Shown piece by piece: positions 56,378 through 64,000 of a stretch of DNA of 64,000 bases (position 1 is the stretch's first letter; each line of letters opens with the position of its first letter). The position numbers and the translations under genes were made by a program. The notes beneath the pieces are model-generated. The model did no database searches. It saw nothing but the letters and a program-made list of their open reading frames with translations, and had not been told where the DNA came from. The DNA comes from Roseivivax sp. THAF197b. Lineage in GTDB: Bacteria > Pseudomonadota > Alphaproteobacteria > Rhodobacterales > Rhodobacteraceae. The stretch covers positions 410,001 through 474,000 of the forward strand of contig NZ_CP045318.1 of NCBI RefSeq assembly GCF_009363255.1, in the 5' to 3' direction.

Positions 56378-57940
56378 ATGGCCATTGCTCCGGTTTCCAC
56401 ACCCGATCCGATTTCGCAGGGGGCGGCGACAGAGGCCGCCATGTTCCTCAATGCTTGGATCTATGGCGATGGCACATTGCCCCCGGAATTCCAGGGCGCA
56501 TCGTCCCTCGATAATGGCTATGACGACGATTACGCCGGGTTCATCACCGCCGCCACGGATGGCAGCTGGGAGCTTCTGGGCGCGTCCGACCTGACGGATG
56601 AATATTTCGACGCGACGCACGACTTCACCGATGGCGGGCTCTATATCGGCGGGTTGCCGGGCAATCCCGACAGCGGCGCCGAAGCGCTTGTCGCGGTCAC
56701 GGAAATCGAGGGCGATACCACGCTCGTCATCGCGATTCGCGGCGCGGATGATGACAGTGCCGCCTTCGGCCCGCCCTTCTTCGCACCCCTCACATTGCAA
56801 TTCTACGCGCAACTGCGCCCGGTCATTCAGGCCGCGGCCGATTATGCGGCCGATCCGGCCAACGGCATCGACGCGGTCGTCTTCTCCGGCCATTCGCTGG
56901 GCGGGACCATGGCGGATGTCTTTTCACTGATCGATGCGGGTCTCTTTACCGCGCATGATGTGCCGCTGACGGTGGTCTCGCTGGCCTCCGCAGGCGTGTC
57001 TGAAGGAGTGGTCGCGGTGGCCGAGTTCCTTCAGGGCGACACTTTGACGGAGCCGGGGCCGGGCTTGACCGGGGAGCCGATCCTTCTCGATCCCGACGAT
57101 TTCGAGCATATCTCCGTCGCGCAGACCTCCGACCCGGTCCGCTTCCCCGAGGATTTCTCCCTGCCGGTGGTGCAGCCCTTGGTGGACAACCTCAACTTCG
57201 CCGCCGATCTGGTGATCGAGACCCCGAATGTGGGCGTCGACACTGCCGATGGCAGCTTCGGGGCCGGGCATTCGATCTTCCTCTACTGGCCCAACATCTC
57301 GGCGCTCGTGAACGACGGCTGGTATCCCGATTATACCGACCAGACCGTCATCATGGGCGTGTCGAATTACGACAGCCAGCCGACCTTCACGGATGCGCCC
57401 GTGGTGAACGGGTATGTGCCGCAATACGAGGGCTTCACGATCGACGACCGGGGCTTTGGCGCGTTGCGGGGCACGAACGAGGCGGATTTCATCCTTGGCC
57501 TCGATGGCGCGGACCAGCTTCTTGGTCGGGACGGCGACGACCTGATGTCGGGCGGCGCGGATAATGACCTGCTGCTCGGAGGGGACGGCGACGACAAGCT
57601 CGATGGCGGCACGGGGATCGACACGGTGGTCGGCGGCGACGGCGAGGATCTTCTAACATCGCTGGCGGATGGCGATCTGCTGATCGGCGGGGACGATGCG
57701 GATGTCTTCCAGTTCACCGCGCAAGGCAGTGGCGCCACGATTGCCGATTTCGAGGCGGGCATCGACACGATTGACCTCAGCCTTCTGGGGTTGAGCGAAA
57801 GCGATGTGAGCTGGAGTGACACGTCAGGCGGCGTGGCGGTCGATGCCGCAGGAACGACGATCATCCTTTCCGGGCTGTCCGCCGACGATCTGGATTACGG
57901 CGACTTCATCCTGTCGCCCGAGCTGGACACGCTGGTCTAG
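56378..57940 (+). CDS. RTX lipase-like secreted protein
   Basis: 520 aa. The N-terminal part (about 1-355) is an alpha/beta hydrolase with the lipase motif VVFSGHSLGGTMADVF. His may be in GAGHSIFLYWPN. The C-terminal part (about 385-520) carries RTX nonapeptides (GADQLLGRDGDDLMSGGAD, GGDGDDKLDGG, GGDGEDLLTS), which bind calcium, and an ending suited to type I secretion. No N-terminal signal peptide is seen, as expected. No type I transporter genes are beside it. The chosen start ATG 56378 follows cagagg. Confidence 0.83.
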   Translation: MAIAPVSTPDPISQGAATEAAMFLNAWIYGDGTLPPEFQGASSLDNGYDDDYAGFITAATDGSWELLGASDLTDEYFDATHDFTDGGLYIGGLPGNPDSGAEALVAVTEIEGDTTLVIAIRGADDDSAAFGPPFFAPLTLQFYAQLRPVIQAAADYAADPANGIDAVVFSGHSLGGTMADVFSLIDAGLFTAHDVPLTVVSLASAGVSEGVVAVAEFLQGDTLTEPGPGLTGEPILLDPDDFEHISVAQTSDPVRFPEDFSLPVVQPLVDNLNFAADLVIETPNVGVDTADGSFGAGHSIFLYWPNISALVNDGWYPDYTDQTVIMGVSNYDSQPTFTDAPVVNGYVPQYEGFTIDDRGFGALRGTNEADFILGLDGADQLLGRDGDDLMSGGADNDLLLGGDGDDKLDGGTGIDTVVGGDGEDLLTSLADGDLLIGGDDADVFQFTAQGSGATIADFEAGIDTIDLSLLGLSESDVSWSDTSGGVAVDAAGTTIILSGLSADDLDYGDFILSPELDTLV

Positions 57941-57955
57941 CCGCGCAAGGGGCGC

Positions 57956-58378
57956 TCAGTCGCCCCGACGACGCAGACGGATGATGACATCGACGGACGC
58001 GATCTCCGCACCCTCGGGGGCATTGGGGAGCTTCGCGATTTCCAGGTCCTCGGCGGGCGCATCGGTGAGGCGCGCCTCGTCTTCCCAGAAGAAATGCGGA
58101 TGGTCGTGCACGTTCGTGTCGAAATAGCTTTTGGAGCCATCGACCATCACTTCCTGCACCAGACCCGCGTCGCAGAAGGCCCGCAGCGTGTTGTAGACCG
58201 TGGCGAGGGAGACTTTCTGCCCCTGCCGTTCCACATCGGCGAACAGGCTTTCGGCGGTGACATGGCGGTGATTGCCGTCACCGATCAGGAGGGCTGCCAG
58301 CGCCACGCGCTGCCGCGTCGGACGCAGACCCGCCTGGCTCAGCCATTCCGTGCTGCGATCGATTGCCGTGGGCTGCAT
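57956..58378 (-). CDS. irr: Fur-family regulator Irr
   Basis: Haem-dependent iron response regulator of alphaproteobacteria. 140 aa. Fur-like winged helix ([54 protein letters not shown]) with the His-rich motif [12 protein letters not shown]. The N-terminal Cys-Pro haem motif known from Bradyrhizobium is absent. Start 58378 is favoured by aagggacacgga; ATG 58408 lacks a site and sits on the promoter. Next to fabA in divergent orientation. Confidence 0.92.
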   Translation of the reverse strand: MQPTAIDRSTEWLSQAGLRPTRQRVALAALLIGDGNHRHVTAESLFADVERQGQKVSLATVYNTLRAFCDAGLVQEVMVDGSKSYFDTNVHDHPHFFWEDEARLTDAPAEDLEIAKLPNAPEGAEIASVDVIIRLRRRGD

Positions 58379-58412
58379 TTGCGGTCCGTGTCCCTTGCTG
58401 CGTTCCATCGTA

Positions 58413-58442
58413 TATATAGGGCCGATACCCCCGAAATTTCAA
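58413..58442 (-). promoter_or_regulatory. Possible irr promoter
   Basis: On the minus strand TTGAAA (58442-58437), an 18-nt spacer, then TATATA (58418-58413). It leaves about 35 nt to the irr start. The fabA promoter must lie close by on the other strand. Confidence 0.45.
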
Positions 58443-58555
58443 ATGGATTCGCGGAATTCGCTCGGCTGATGCGATGCCGCTGCAGGCTTGCACCGGTCAA
58501 GGGGCGAGTGTTAGACGCGAACGGATCATGCACGCCACAGGGGGGCAAAGCGCGA

Positions 58556-59065
58556 ATGGCCGAGTATCCGACGAGTTTCGACCGGGATGACCTTCTGAAA
58601 TGCGCACGCGGCGAATTGTTCGGGGAGGGCAATGCCCAGCTGCCCGAGCCGCCGATGCTGATGATGGACCGGATCACGGACATCTCGGGCGATGGCGGGC
58701 CGAACGGCAAGGGCCACGTGCGGGCCGAATTCGATATCACCCCCGATCTGTGGTTCTTCGAGTGCCATTTCCCCGGAAACCCGATCATGCCCGGCTGTCT
58801 TGGCCTCGACGGGCTGTGGCAGCTCACCGGCTTCAATCTGGGCTGGCGCGGCTGGAAGGGCAGGGGCTATGCGCTGGGCGTGGGTGAGGTGAAGCTCACG
58901 GGCATGGTGCGGCCCAACCGCAAGATGCTCACCTATTTCGTCGATTTCACCAAGGCCGTGCAGACCCGCCGCCTGACCATGGGCGTGGCCGATGGCCGGG
59001 TCGAGGCCGATGGCGAGACGATATACCAGGTCAAGGACATGAAGGTCGCGCTCAGCGAAAGCTGA
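58556..59065 (+). CDS. fabA: 3-hydroxydecanoyl-ACP dehydratase/isomerase FabA
   Basis: Introduces the cis double bond of unsaturated fatty acids. 169 aa. The active-site His is in [20 protein letters not shown], with Asp in the same stretch. [20 protein letters not shown] and MLMMDRI are family landmarks. The start at 58556 follows a ggggggcaaag site. Followed by fabB and fabI. Confidence 0.97.
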   Translation: MAEYPTSFDRDDLLKCARGELFGEGNAQLPEPPMLMMDRITDISGDGGPNGKGHVRAEFDITPDLWFFECHFPGNPIMPGCLGLDGLWQLTGFNLGWRGWKGRGYALGVGEVKLTGMVRPNRKMLTYFVDFTKAVQTRRLTMGVADGRVEADGETIYQVKDMKVALSES

Positions 59066-59111
59066 GTGTCGGCGATCGGGCGCCCGCGGGCGCGCCGGGT
59101 CTCGAAAACCG

Positions 59112-59140
59112 GCCGCCGGGGCGATGCCCGGCGGCTGTTT
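59112..59140 (+). terminator. Terminator-like hairpin after fabA
   Basis: 9-bp stem gccgccggg/cccggcggc, loop gcgatg, followed by tgtttg. It lies about 50 nt past the fabA stop and may uncouple fabA from fabB. Confidence 0.5.
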
Positions 59141-59236
59141 GCAGCGCGGTCGCGCGCAGCCTCCGCCGCACAGGCTGCTTGCACCTGCCGAGCCCCCTGT
59201 CCTACACAACCTCGGACACTTGATTAGGAGAGCGCC

Positions 59237-60466
59237 ATGCGCCGCGTCGTCGTCACCGGACTGGGGATTGTCTCGTCCATCGGAAACAACGCAGACGAAG
59301 TTCTCGCCGCTCTGAAGGCGGGCAAATCCGGGATCACCGCGAACGAGGACATGAAGGAGCACGGCTTCCGGTCCCAGATCGCGGGCAATGTGAAGCTCGA
59401 CGTGACCGAGCATGTCGACAAGCGCACGCTGCGCTTCATGGGGCCAGGGGCGGCCTATGCGCATATCGCCATGGGTCAGGCCATCGCCGATGCGGGCCTC
59501 GATGAGAGCGATATCTCGAACCCGCGAACGGGGCTCGTCGCAGGCTCCGGCGGGCCGTCGACCTCGGCGATGCTGGCCGCGCATCAGACGGTTCTGGAAA
59601 AGGGCAGCCCGAAGCGGATCGGGCCCTTCGCGGTGCCGAAATGCATGTCCTCCACGATCTCGGCGAACCTCTCGACGGCCTACAAAATCAAGGGCATCAA
59701 CTACTCGATCACCTCGGCCTGCTCGACCTCGCTGCATTGCATCGGCAATGCGGCCGAGCAGATCATGTTGGGCAAGCAGGACCTGATGTTCGCGGGCGGC
59801 GGCGAGGAGCTGGACTGGACGCTGTCCTGCCTCTTCGACGCGATGGGCGCGATGTCGTCGAAGTATAACGACACGCCGGAGCGGGCCTCGCGCGCCTTCG
59901 ACGCGGATCGCGACGGGTTTGTCATCGGCGGCGGTGGCGGCATCCTCGTTCTGGAGGAGCTGGAGCACGCCAAGGCGCGCGGCGCCAAGATCTACGCGGA
60001 AGTCACGGGCTACGGCGCCACGTCGGACGGGCACGACATGGTGGCGCCTTCTGGCGAGGGCGGCGAGCGCGCGATGCGTATCGCGCTCGAGACGCTGGGG
60101 GCGGATCGCCGCGTGGGCTACATCAACGCACACGGCACCTCGACGCCCGTGGGCGACGTGGGAGAGATCGAGGCCGTGCGCCGCGTCTTTGGCGACGGGC
60201 AGACGCCGCCCGTTTCCTCCACGAAGTCGATGACCGGCCACAGTCAGGGCGCTACCGGCGCGCAGGAGGCGGTCTATTGCCTTCTGATGCTGCAGCACGA
60301 TTTCATCACGCCGTCGATCAATGTCGAGACGCTGGACCCGGCGCTGAAACCCGCGGAGATCGCGACCAGCCTTGTGGAGAATGCCGGGCTGGACACGGTG
60401 ATGACGAATTCCTTCGGATTCGGCGGGACGAACGGGTCCATGCTGCTATCCAAATATCTGGATTGA
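59237..60466 (+). CDS. fabB: 3-oxoacyl-ACP synthase I FabB
   Basis: Condensing enzyme that elongates unsaturated acyl chains. 409 aa. Starts [20 protein letters not shown]. The catalytic Cys is in [10 protein letters not shown]. The two His are in [11 protein letters not shown] and [11 protein letters not shown]. The C-terminus has [16 protein letters not shown] is taggaga. fabA-fabB pairing is typical. Confidence 0.97.
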   Translation: MRRVVVTGLGIVSSIGNNADEVLAALKAGKSGITANEDMKEHGFRSQIAGNVKLDVTEHVDKRTLRFMGPGAAYAHIAMGQAIADAGLDESDISNPRTGLVAGSGGPSTSAMLAAHQTVLEKGSPKRIGPFAVPKCMSSTISANLSTAYKIKGINYSITSACSTSLHCIGNAAEQIMLGKQDLMFAGGGEELDWTLSCLFDAMGAMSSKYNDTPERASRAFDADRDGFVIGGGGGILVLEELEHAKARGAKIYAEVTGYGATSDGHDMVAPSGEGGERAMRIALETLGADRRVGYINAHGTSTPVGDVGEIEAVRRVFGDGQTPPVSSTKSMTGHSQGATGAQEAVYCLLMLQHDFITPSINVETLDPALKPAEIATSLVENAGLDTVMTNSFGFGGTNGSMLLSKYLD

Positions 60467-60492
60467 TGCGGTAAATTTGCGAGGACGAGACG

Positions 60493-61284
60493 ATGGGCGG
60501 ACTTCTTGAGGGCAAACGCGGCCTGATCATGGGGGTCGCCAACGAGCGCTCCATCGCGTGGGGGATCGCCAAGGCGATGGCGGAGGCCGGGGCGGAGCTG
60601 GCCTTCACCCATCAGGGCGAGGCCTTCGGCGCGCGTCTGAAGCCGCTGGCGGAGAGCGTCGGGTCGGATTTCATGGTCGATGTGGACGTGACTGACGAGG
60701 CCTCGCTCGATGCGGCGTTCGATGAGCTGTCTTCACGCTGGGACAGCCTCGATTTCCTGGTCCATGCGATCGCGTTTTCGGACAAGTCCGAGCTGCAGGG
60801 CCGGTTCATGAATACGAGCCGGGCCAACTTCAAGAACTCGCTCGATATCTCGTGCTATTCCTTCATCGACGTCGCGCGCCGTGCCCATCCGCTGATGGCG
60901 GAAAAGGGCGGCACGCTGCTGACCCTGACCTATCAGGGTTCGAACAAGGTCGTGCCGAATTACAACGTGATGGGCGTGGCCAAGGCCGCACTTGAATCGT
61001 CGGTGCGGTACCTCGCCAACGATCTAGGCCGCGAGGGCATCCGCGTGAACGCGCTCTCGCCGGGGCCCATGAAGACGCTGGCAGGGGCGGCCATCGGCGG
61101 CGCACGCAAGACCTTCAAGCATACCGATCAGAACGCGCCCTTGGGCTCGAACGCGACGCTGGAAGCCGTGGGCGGCACGGCCGTGTGGCTCGCCTCTGAT
61201 GCGGGGGCCTGCACCACGGGCGAGGTCGTGCATATCGATGGCGGGTTCCACGTGCTGGGCATGCCGCAATACGACAACCTTTGA
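60493..61284 (+). CDS. fabI: Enoyl-ACP reductase FabI
   Basis: Last reduction step of each fatty-acid elongation cycle, and the target of triclosan. 263 aa, SDR fold. The cofactor motif is KRGLIMGVANERSIAWGIA, and the catalytic Tyr/Lys are in NYNVMGVAKAALE with TYQGSNKVVP. It starts 26 nt after fabB, probably cotranscribed. Confidence 0.95.
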   Translation: MGGLLEGKRGLIMGVANERSIAWGIAKAMAEAGAELAFTHQGEAFGARLKPLAESVGSDFMVDVDVTDEASLDAAFDELSSRWDSLDFLVHAIAFSDKSELQGRFMNTSRANFKNSLDISCYSFIDVARRAHPLMAEKGGTLLTLTYQGSNKVVPNYNVMGVAKAALESSVRYLANDLGREGIRVNALSPGPMKTLAGAAIGGARKTFKHTDQNAPLGSNATLEAVGGTAVWLASDAGACTTGEVVHIDGGFHVLGMPQYDNL

Positions 61285-61327
61285 GCCCGTGATCTGGCGG
61301 GGCGGGCGTGCCGCCCGCGCATCTCTG

Positions 61328-61354
61328 GCCCGCTGATCGTGCCGATCATCGGGC
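61328..61354. other. Intergenic hairpin after fabI
   Basis: gcccgctgatcg pairs with cgatcatcgggc over 12 bp with one mismatch, loop tgc. A TTTTTT run follows about 50 nt later (61405-61410), so it could form part of a terminator region for the fab genes. Confidence 0.45.
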
Positions 61355-61466
61355 GGGTGGGGGCGTTGCCCCCGTCGGCCGCAAGCGGCAGCCTCCGCCG
61401 GGCGTTTTTTGGACAGGGTGAGGGCAGGGTCATCTTCCCGCCCCAATGCCATGCGACAGCCAGGGC

Positions 61467-61973
61467 ATGGCCAGGATCATCGATCTCAAACACGCGCGGC
61501 GACGGCGGTATTTCCGGCGCAATCAGCGCAGACGCCGCGGCCTGTTGCGCGGGCTCGGTCGGGCCATGTCGCCGGTCTTTGCGCTTGCCCTGATCCTGAT
61601 GGGCTGGGCGGTCTGGGAGGAGATCCGCGCGGGCGGCGATCTCCGGGACGTCGCAACCGTCGTCGTGAATCGCGGTCTTCCGCAAAGCACCCAAGGGGGC
61701 ACGCTGTCGGGCCATGTCACCCATGTGCGCGACGGCGATACGATCGAGGTCGCGGGCACGCCCGTGCGCTTTCGCTACCTCAACTGCGCGGAACTTGGCA
61801 CGCGGGCGGGCGAGGAGGCCAAGCGTGTGATGCGTGATCTCGCGGCGGGCGCAGAGGTCACCTGTTCGCTGATCGGACGGATGTCCTACGACCGCCGGAT
61901 CGGGACATGTCGGCTGAAGGACGGGCCCGACCTTCGCCATGCGATGTATGCGCGCGGTCAGTGCGGCGGCTGA
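61467..61973 (+). CDS. Membrane-anchored thermonuclease-like protein
   Basis: 168 aa. A basic N-terminus (HARRRRYFRRNQRRRR) precedes one membrane segment (MSPVFALALILMGWAVW). The C-terminal half is staphylococcal-nuclease-like: VRDGDTIEVAGTPVRFRYLN, then AELGTRAGEEAKRVM and YDRRIGTCRL. In SNase the loop after the first Arg reads DxPE; here it is NCAE, so one metal-coordinating Asp is Asn. Catalysis is therefore doubtful. Start 61467 follows agccaggg. Confidence 0.7.
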   Translation: MARIIDLKHARRRRYFRRNQRRRRGLLRGLGRAMSPVFALALILMGWAVWEEIRAGGDLRDVATVVVNRGLPQSTQGGTLSGHVTHVRDGDTIEVAGTPVRFRYLNCAELGTRAGEEAKRVMRDLAAGAEVTCSLIGRMSYDRRIGTCRLKDGPDLRHAMYARGQCGG

Positions 61974-62033
61974 GACGCGCGGAACAAGTGCGCGCGGGCG
62001 TCGTTATCCCTCCAACACCAAGGAGGTATTCCG

Positions 62034-62708
62034 ATGTCCCACACATTAACGCTCAAATCCATCGAGCCCGTCACCCACGATACCCATCACCTCGTCTTCG
62101 ACCGTCCCGAAGGCTTCGAGTTCGAGCCCGGACAGGCTGTTGATCTGGCACTCGACCGCGACGGCTGGCGCGAGGAAAAGCGGCCCTTCACCTTCACCTC
62201 GCTGCCGCAGGACGACACGCTCGAATTCGTCATCAAGTCCTATCCCGACCATGACGGCGTGACCGAGCAGATCGGCCAGCTCAAGGCCGGGGACCGCGTC
62301 ATCATCGACGATCCCTGGGGCGCCATCTCCGACAAGGGGGCAGGCTGGTTCATCGCCGGTGGCGCGGGCGTTACGCCCTTCATCGCGATCCTCAAGAAGC
62401 GTCTGAAGGAGAACGGCACGCTAGAGGGCTCGACGCTGATTTTCTCCAACAAGACCGAGGCGGATATCATCCTGCGCGACACGTTCGAAAGCATGTCCGG
62501 TCTGAAATGCGTCTTCACCGTCACCGACGAGCCGGACAGCCCGCTCTGCATGGGGATGATCGGCAAGGAAATGTTGGCCGAACATGTGAGCCCCGGCGAA
62601 GGCCCCTGCTATATCTGCGGGCCGGATCCGATGATCGACGCCGTTGCGGATGCGCTGAAAGAGATCGGCGTGGCCGAAGAGCACATCATCACCGAGGAAT
62701 TCGACTGA
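62034..62708 (+). CDS. Ferredoxin/flavodoxin reductase-type FAD-NAD(P) oxidoreductase
   Basis: 224 aa. FAD-binding barrel with FEPGQAVDLALDRDGWREEK and the RPFTFTSLP motif (RxxT/S-type), and an NAD(P)-binding domain starting WFIAGGAGVTPFIAILK and ending CYICGPDPMIDAVADAL. The reaction is electron transfer between NAD(P)H and an unknown partner. No ferredoxin-like [2Fe-2S] motif is seen within the protein. SD aaggaggtattcc is strong. Confidence 0.88.
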   Translation: MSHTLTLKSIEPVTHDTHHLVFDRPEGFEFEPGQAVDLALDRDGWREEKRPFTFTSLPQDDTLEFVIKSYPDHDGVTEQIGQLKAGDRVIIDDPWGAISDKGAGWFIAGGAGVTPFIAILKKRLKENGTLEGSTLIFSNKTEADIILRDTFESMSGLKCVFTVTDEPDSPLCMGMIGKEMLAEHVSPGEGPCYICGPDPMIDAVADALKEIGVAEEHIITEEFD

Positions 62709-62744
62709 GGCGCGATGCCTGCCGCATTAAGTGAAAGCTATGAG

Positions 62745-62771
62745 AGCCCGGTCAGAACCACTGGCCGGGCT
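62745..62771. other. Convergent hairpin
   Basis: agcccggtcag pairs with ctggccgggct (11 bp, one G-T), loop aacca. It overlaps the end of the reverse glycosyltransferase-like gene and lies 37 nt after the forward reductase gene. No T-run; a possible bidirectional terminator. Confidence 0.4.
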
Positions 62772-63621
62772 CCATCAATCCCAGATCCAGAAGCTGCCGG
62801 GAATGCCATTCGAACGCGGTGGAATTGTGCCAGGTGAAGCCGTGGATATCGAAGGTGGAGCCGGGATTCTTTTTCAGCGCCTTGGCCGTGCGGAAAGACA
62901 CGATCGCCGCCGTCAGATTGTTATGCCAGGGGCAGGCATAGGTGTTGTATTCCTCATCCGAAAACGTGTGATCGTCCCGTAAGGTCAGCCCCGGCTTGGC
63001 GCGGAACAGGGCGATCCGGTCGATCTTGCGCCGCTTCTGGGGGATATGCTCCTCGTAGCGCCAGCGCAGGCCGCCGTAGAAGTCGAGCTGCCGTTCCTTG
63101 GGGTGATTGTGGTTCTCGGCGTCGTTCCGCGCGAGGGCGTAATAGCCCGACTTGTCGAGGCAGGCATCGTCGAGCGACACGGCATCGGGCGCATTGTGCA
63201 GATCGCGGGCATAAAGATCGACCACGTAGGTCAGCATCGCGTCGCGCCGTTCCTCGGTATGGAAGGCCAGCATCTCCGAGACGCTGCGTGTCTCGCAGAA
63301 GGGATAGAACAGGTATTCCGCGTTGTAGCAGTAATACATCCAGAGGCCGGGCGCGGCCGCGATCACCGCATTCACGGCCTTCTGTGCCGCGCCTTCTTCC
63401 GTCAGCGCGTCGTCGATGCGGATCACCTCTCCCCGCAGATCCGGCGGCAGATCGAAAATCGGCGACATGAAGACGATCACGGTGCGAAAGCCCAGATGCT
63501 GATGATGCCGGATCGTGGTGTCGAGTTCGACCGTGTCCTCGGCGAAGATCATCGCGACCGGCCCCTTTTTCAGGGCCGGGCCGGGGTCGGACAGGAAGTT
63601 GGCAAGGGATTTGAAATGCAT
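62752..63621 (-). CDS. Glycosyltransferase-like protein
   Basis: 289 aa. It opens with strands and helices (VAMIFAEDTVELDTTIRHHQ, GFRTVIVFMSPIFDLP) and has MYYCYNAEYLFYPFCETRSV, a DxD-like acidic region (SLDDACLDKSGYY) and a Trp/His-rich end (FDIHGFTWHNSTAFEWHSRQ). Family assignment to GT2-like proteins is by pattern only. No signal peptide. The start at 63621 is the first Met of the reading frame. Upstream is divergent miaB. Confidence 0.6.
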   Translation of the reverse strand: MHFKSLANFLSDPGPALKKGPVAMIFAEDTVELDTTIRHHQHLGFRTVIVFMSPIFDLPPDLRGEVIRIDDALTEEGAAQKAVNAVIAAAPGLWMYYCYNAEYLFYPFCETRSVSEMLAFHTEERRDAMLTYVVDLYARDLHNAPDAVSLDDACLDKSGYYALARNDAENHNHPKERQLDFYGGLRWRYEEHIPQKRRKIDRIALFRAKPGLTLRDDHTFSDEEYNTYACPWHNNLTAAIVSFRTAKALKKNPGSTFDIHGFTWHNSTAFEWHSRQLLDLGLMEPGQWF

Positions 63622-63726
63622 CTGCTCTCTTCTTTAGTCGAAGAATCCTGAAATTCGGTGTGCATTGCAAGAGGTCCTGCATCTGCGTTATGTGCGCGGC
63701 TGATCCTGACCCCGGAGAGCCGTGCC

Positions 63727-64000
63727 ATGACTGCGCCGAAGAAGCTGTTTATCAAGACCTATGGCTGTCAGATGAACGTCTATGACAGCGAACGCATGGC
63801 CGAGGCGCTGGGCGGCGAGGGCTATGTCGAGACGTCGACGCCCGATGACGCCGACATGATCCTGCTGAACACCTGCCATATCCGGGAAAAGGCCGCCGAG
63901 AAGGTCTATTCCGAACTGGGCCGCTACAAGGGCCTGAAAGCCGAAAAGCCCGACCTGAAGATCGGCGTGGCGGGTTGCGTCGCGCAGGCCGAGGGCGCGG
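63727..64000 (+). CDS. miaB: tRNA methylthiotransferase MiaB (5' part)
   Basis: Truncated by the window end. The visible 91 codons begin [20 protein letters not shown] and include CxxxNxxDSE-like [13 protein letters not shown], then [20 protein letters not shown] and [11 protein letters not shown]. These cover the UPF0004 domain with three cluster Cys (GCQMN, NTCHIRE, GCVAQ). The protein adds a methylthio group to i6A-37 in tRNA. The radical-SAM domain lies outside the window. Confidence 0.93.
   Translation, partial: MTAPKKLFIKTYGCQMNVYDSERMAEALGGEGYVETSTPDDADMILLNTCHIREKAAEKVYSELGRYKGLKAEKPDLKIGVAGCVAQAEGA

Overview
The window reads as a GC-rich alphaproteobacterial chromosome, most likely Rhodobacterales (Roseobacter/Paracoccaceae type). 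The pointers are the tol-pal-tilS-ftsH order, etfBA transcribed with etfB first, an Irr-type Fur regulator beside fabA-fabB-fabI, a SdhE homologue behind an XRE regulator, an LdtR-like MarR regulator, and several families typical of that order (DUF6473-like, DUF1194, twin-TM small protein). Coding density is high. I see no prophage, insertion sequence, integrase or CRISPR array.

Layout. 1-8.7 kb: envelope block tolA-tolB-pal-cpoB-tilS, then ftsH, a tam-like methyltransferase and a MOSC protein, all forward. 8.8-17.3 kb: mostly reverse, with hbd and etfBA (fatty-acid/PHB redox) and a parC-DUF898-M48 peptidase chain. 17.4-20.8 kb: small forward genes (SH3 protein, SDR, twin-TM protein, PduO-type cobalamin adenosyltransferase, lipoprotein). 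21-41 kb: the translation/transcription supercluster tuf ... tRNA-Trp-secE-nusG-rplKA-rplJL-rpoBC. It is interrupted by a mesaconyl-CoA gene pair (meh-mct), three tandem copies of a gene for a 75-aa secreted protein, a 193-aa multi-repeat relative, and a glycosyltransferase gene between rplA and rplJ. 41-54 kb: housekeeping and envelope genes (aspartate aminotransferase, XRE regulator-sdhE, MarR, glyoxalase, thyX, an outer-membrane barrel, a degenerate inositol-monophosphatase paralogue, rhomboid, Lrp) plus a Slam-type outer-membrane translocon paired with a TbpB-like lipoprotein. 54-64 kb: tRNA-Leu, an extended CoA-transferase, an RTX lipase-like protein, irr/fabA-fabB-fabI, a nuclease-like membrane protein, a ferredoxin-reductase-like protein, a glycosyltransferase-like protein and the 5' end of miaB.

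Most interesting points. (1) A small family of exported helical mini-repeat proteins near tRNA-Trp: three near-identical single-repeat genes spaced exactly 308 nt apart, and a 193-aa relative with three diverged repeats. I cannot assign it to a known family. (2) A lipoprotein/Slam operon, which looks like a type XI secretion pair. (3) An IMPase-fold protein whose metal-binding and catalytic motifs are changed, probably a pseudo-enzyme. (4) Strong non-coding hairpins inside the rpo/rpl operons, including an AT-rich 13-bp perfect stem between rpoB and rpoC. (5) A DUF898 gene with no ATG/GTG/TTG available for its conserved N-terminus.
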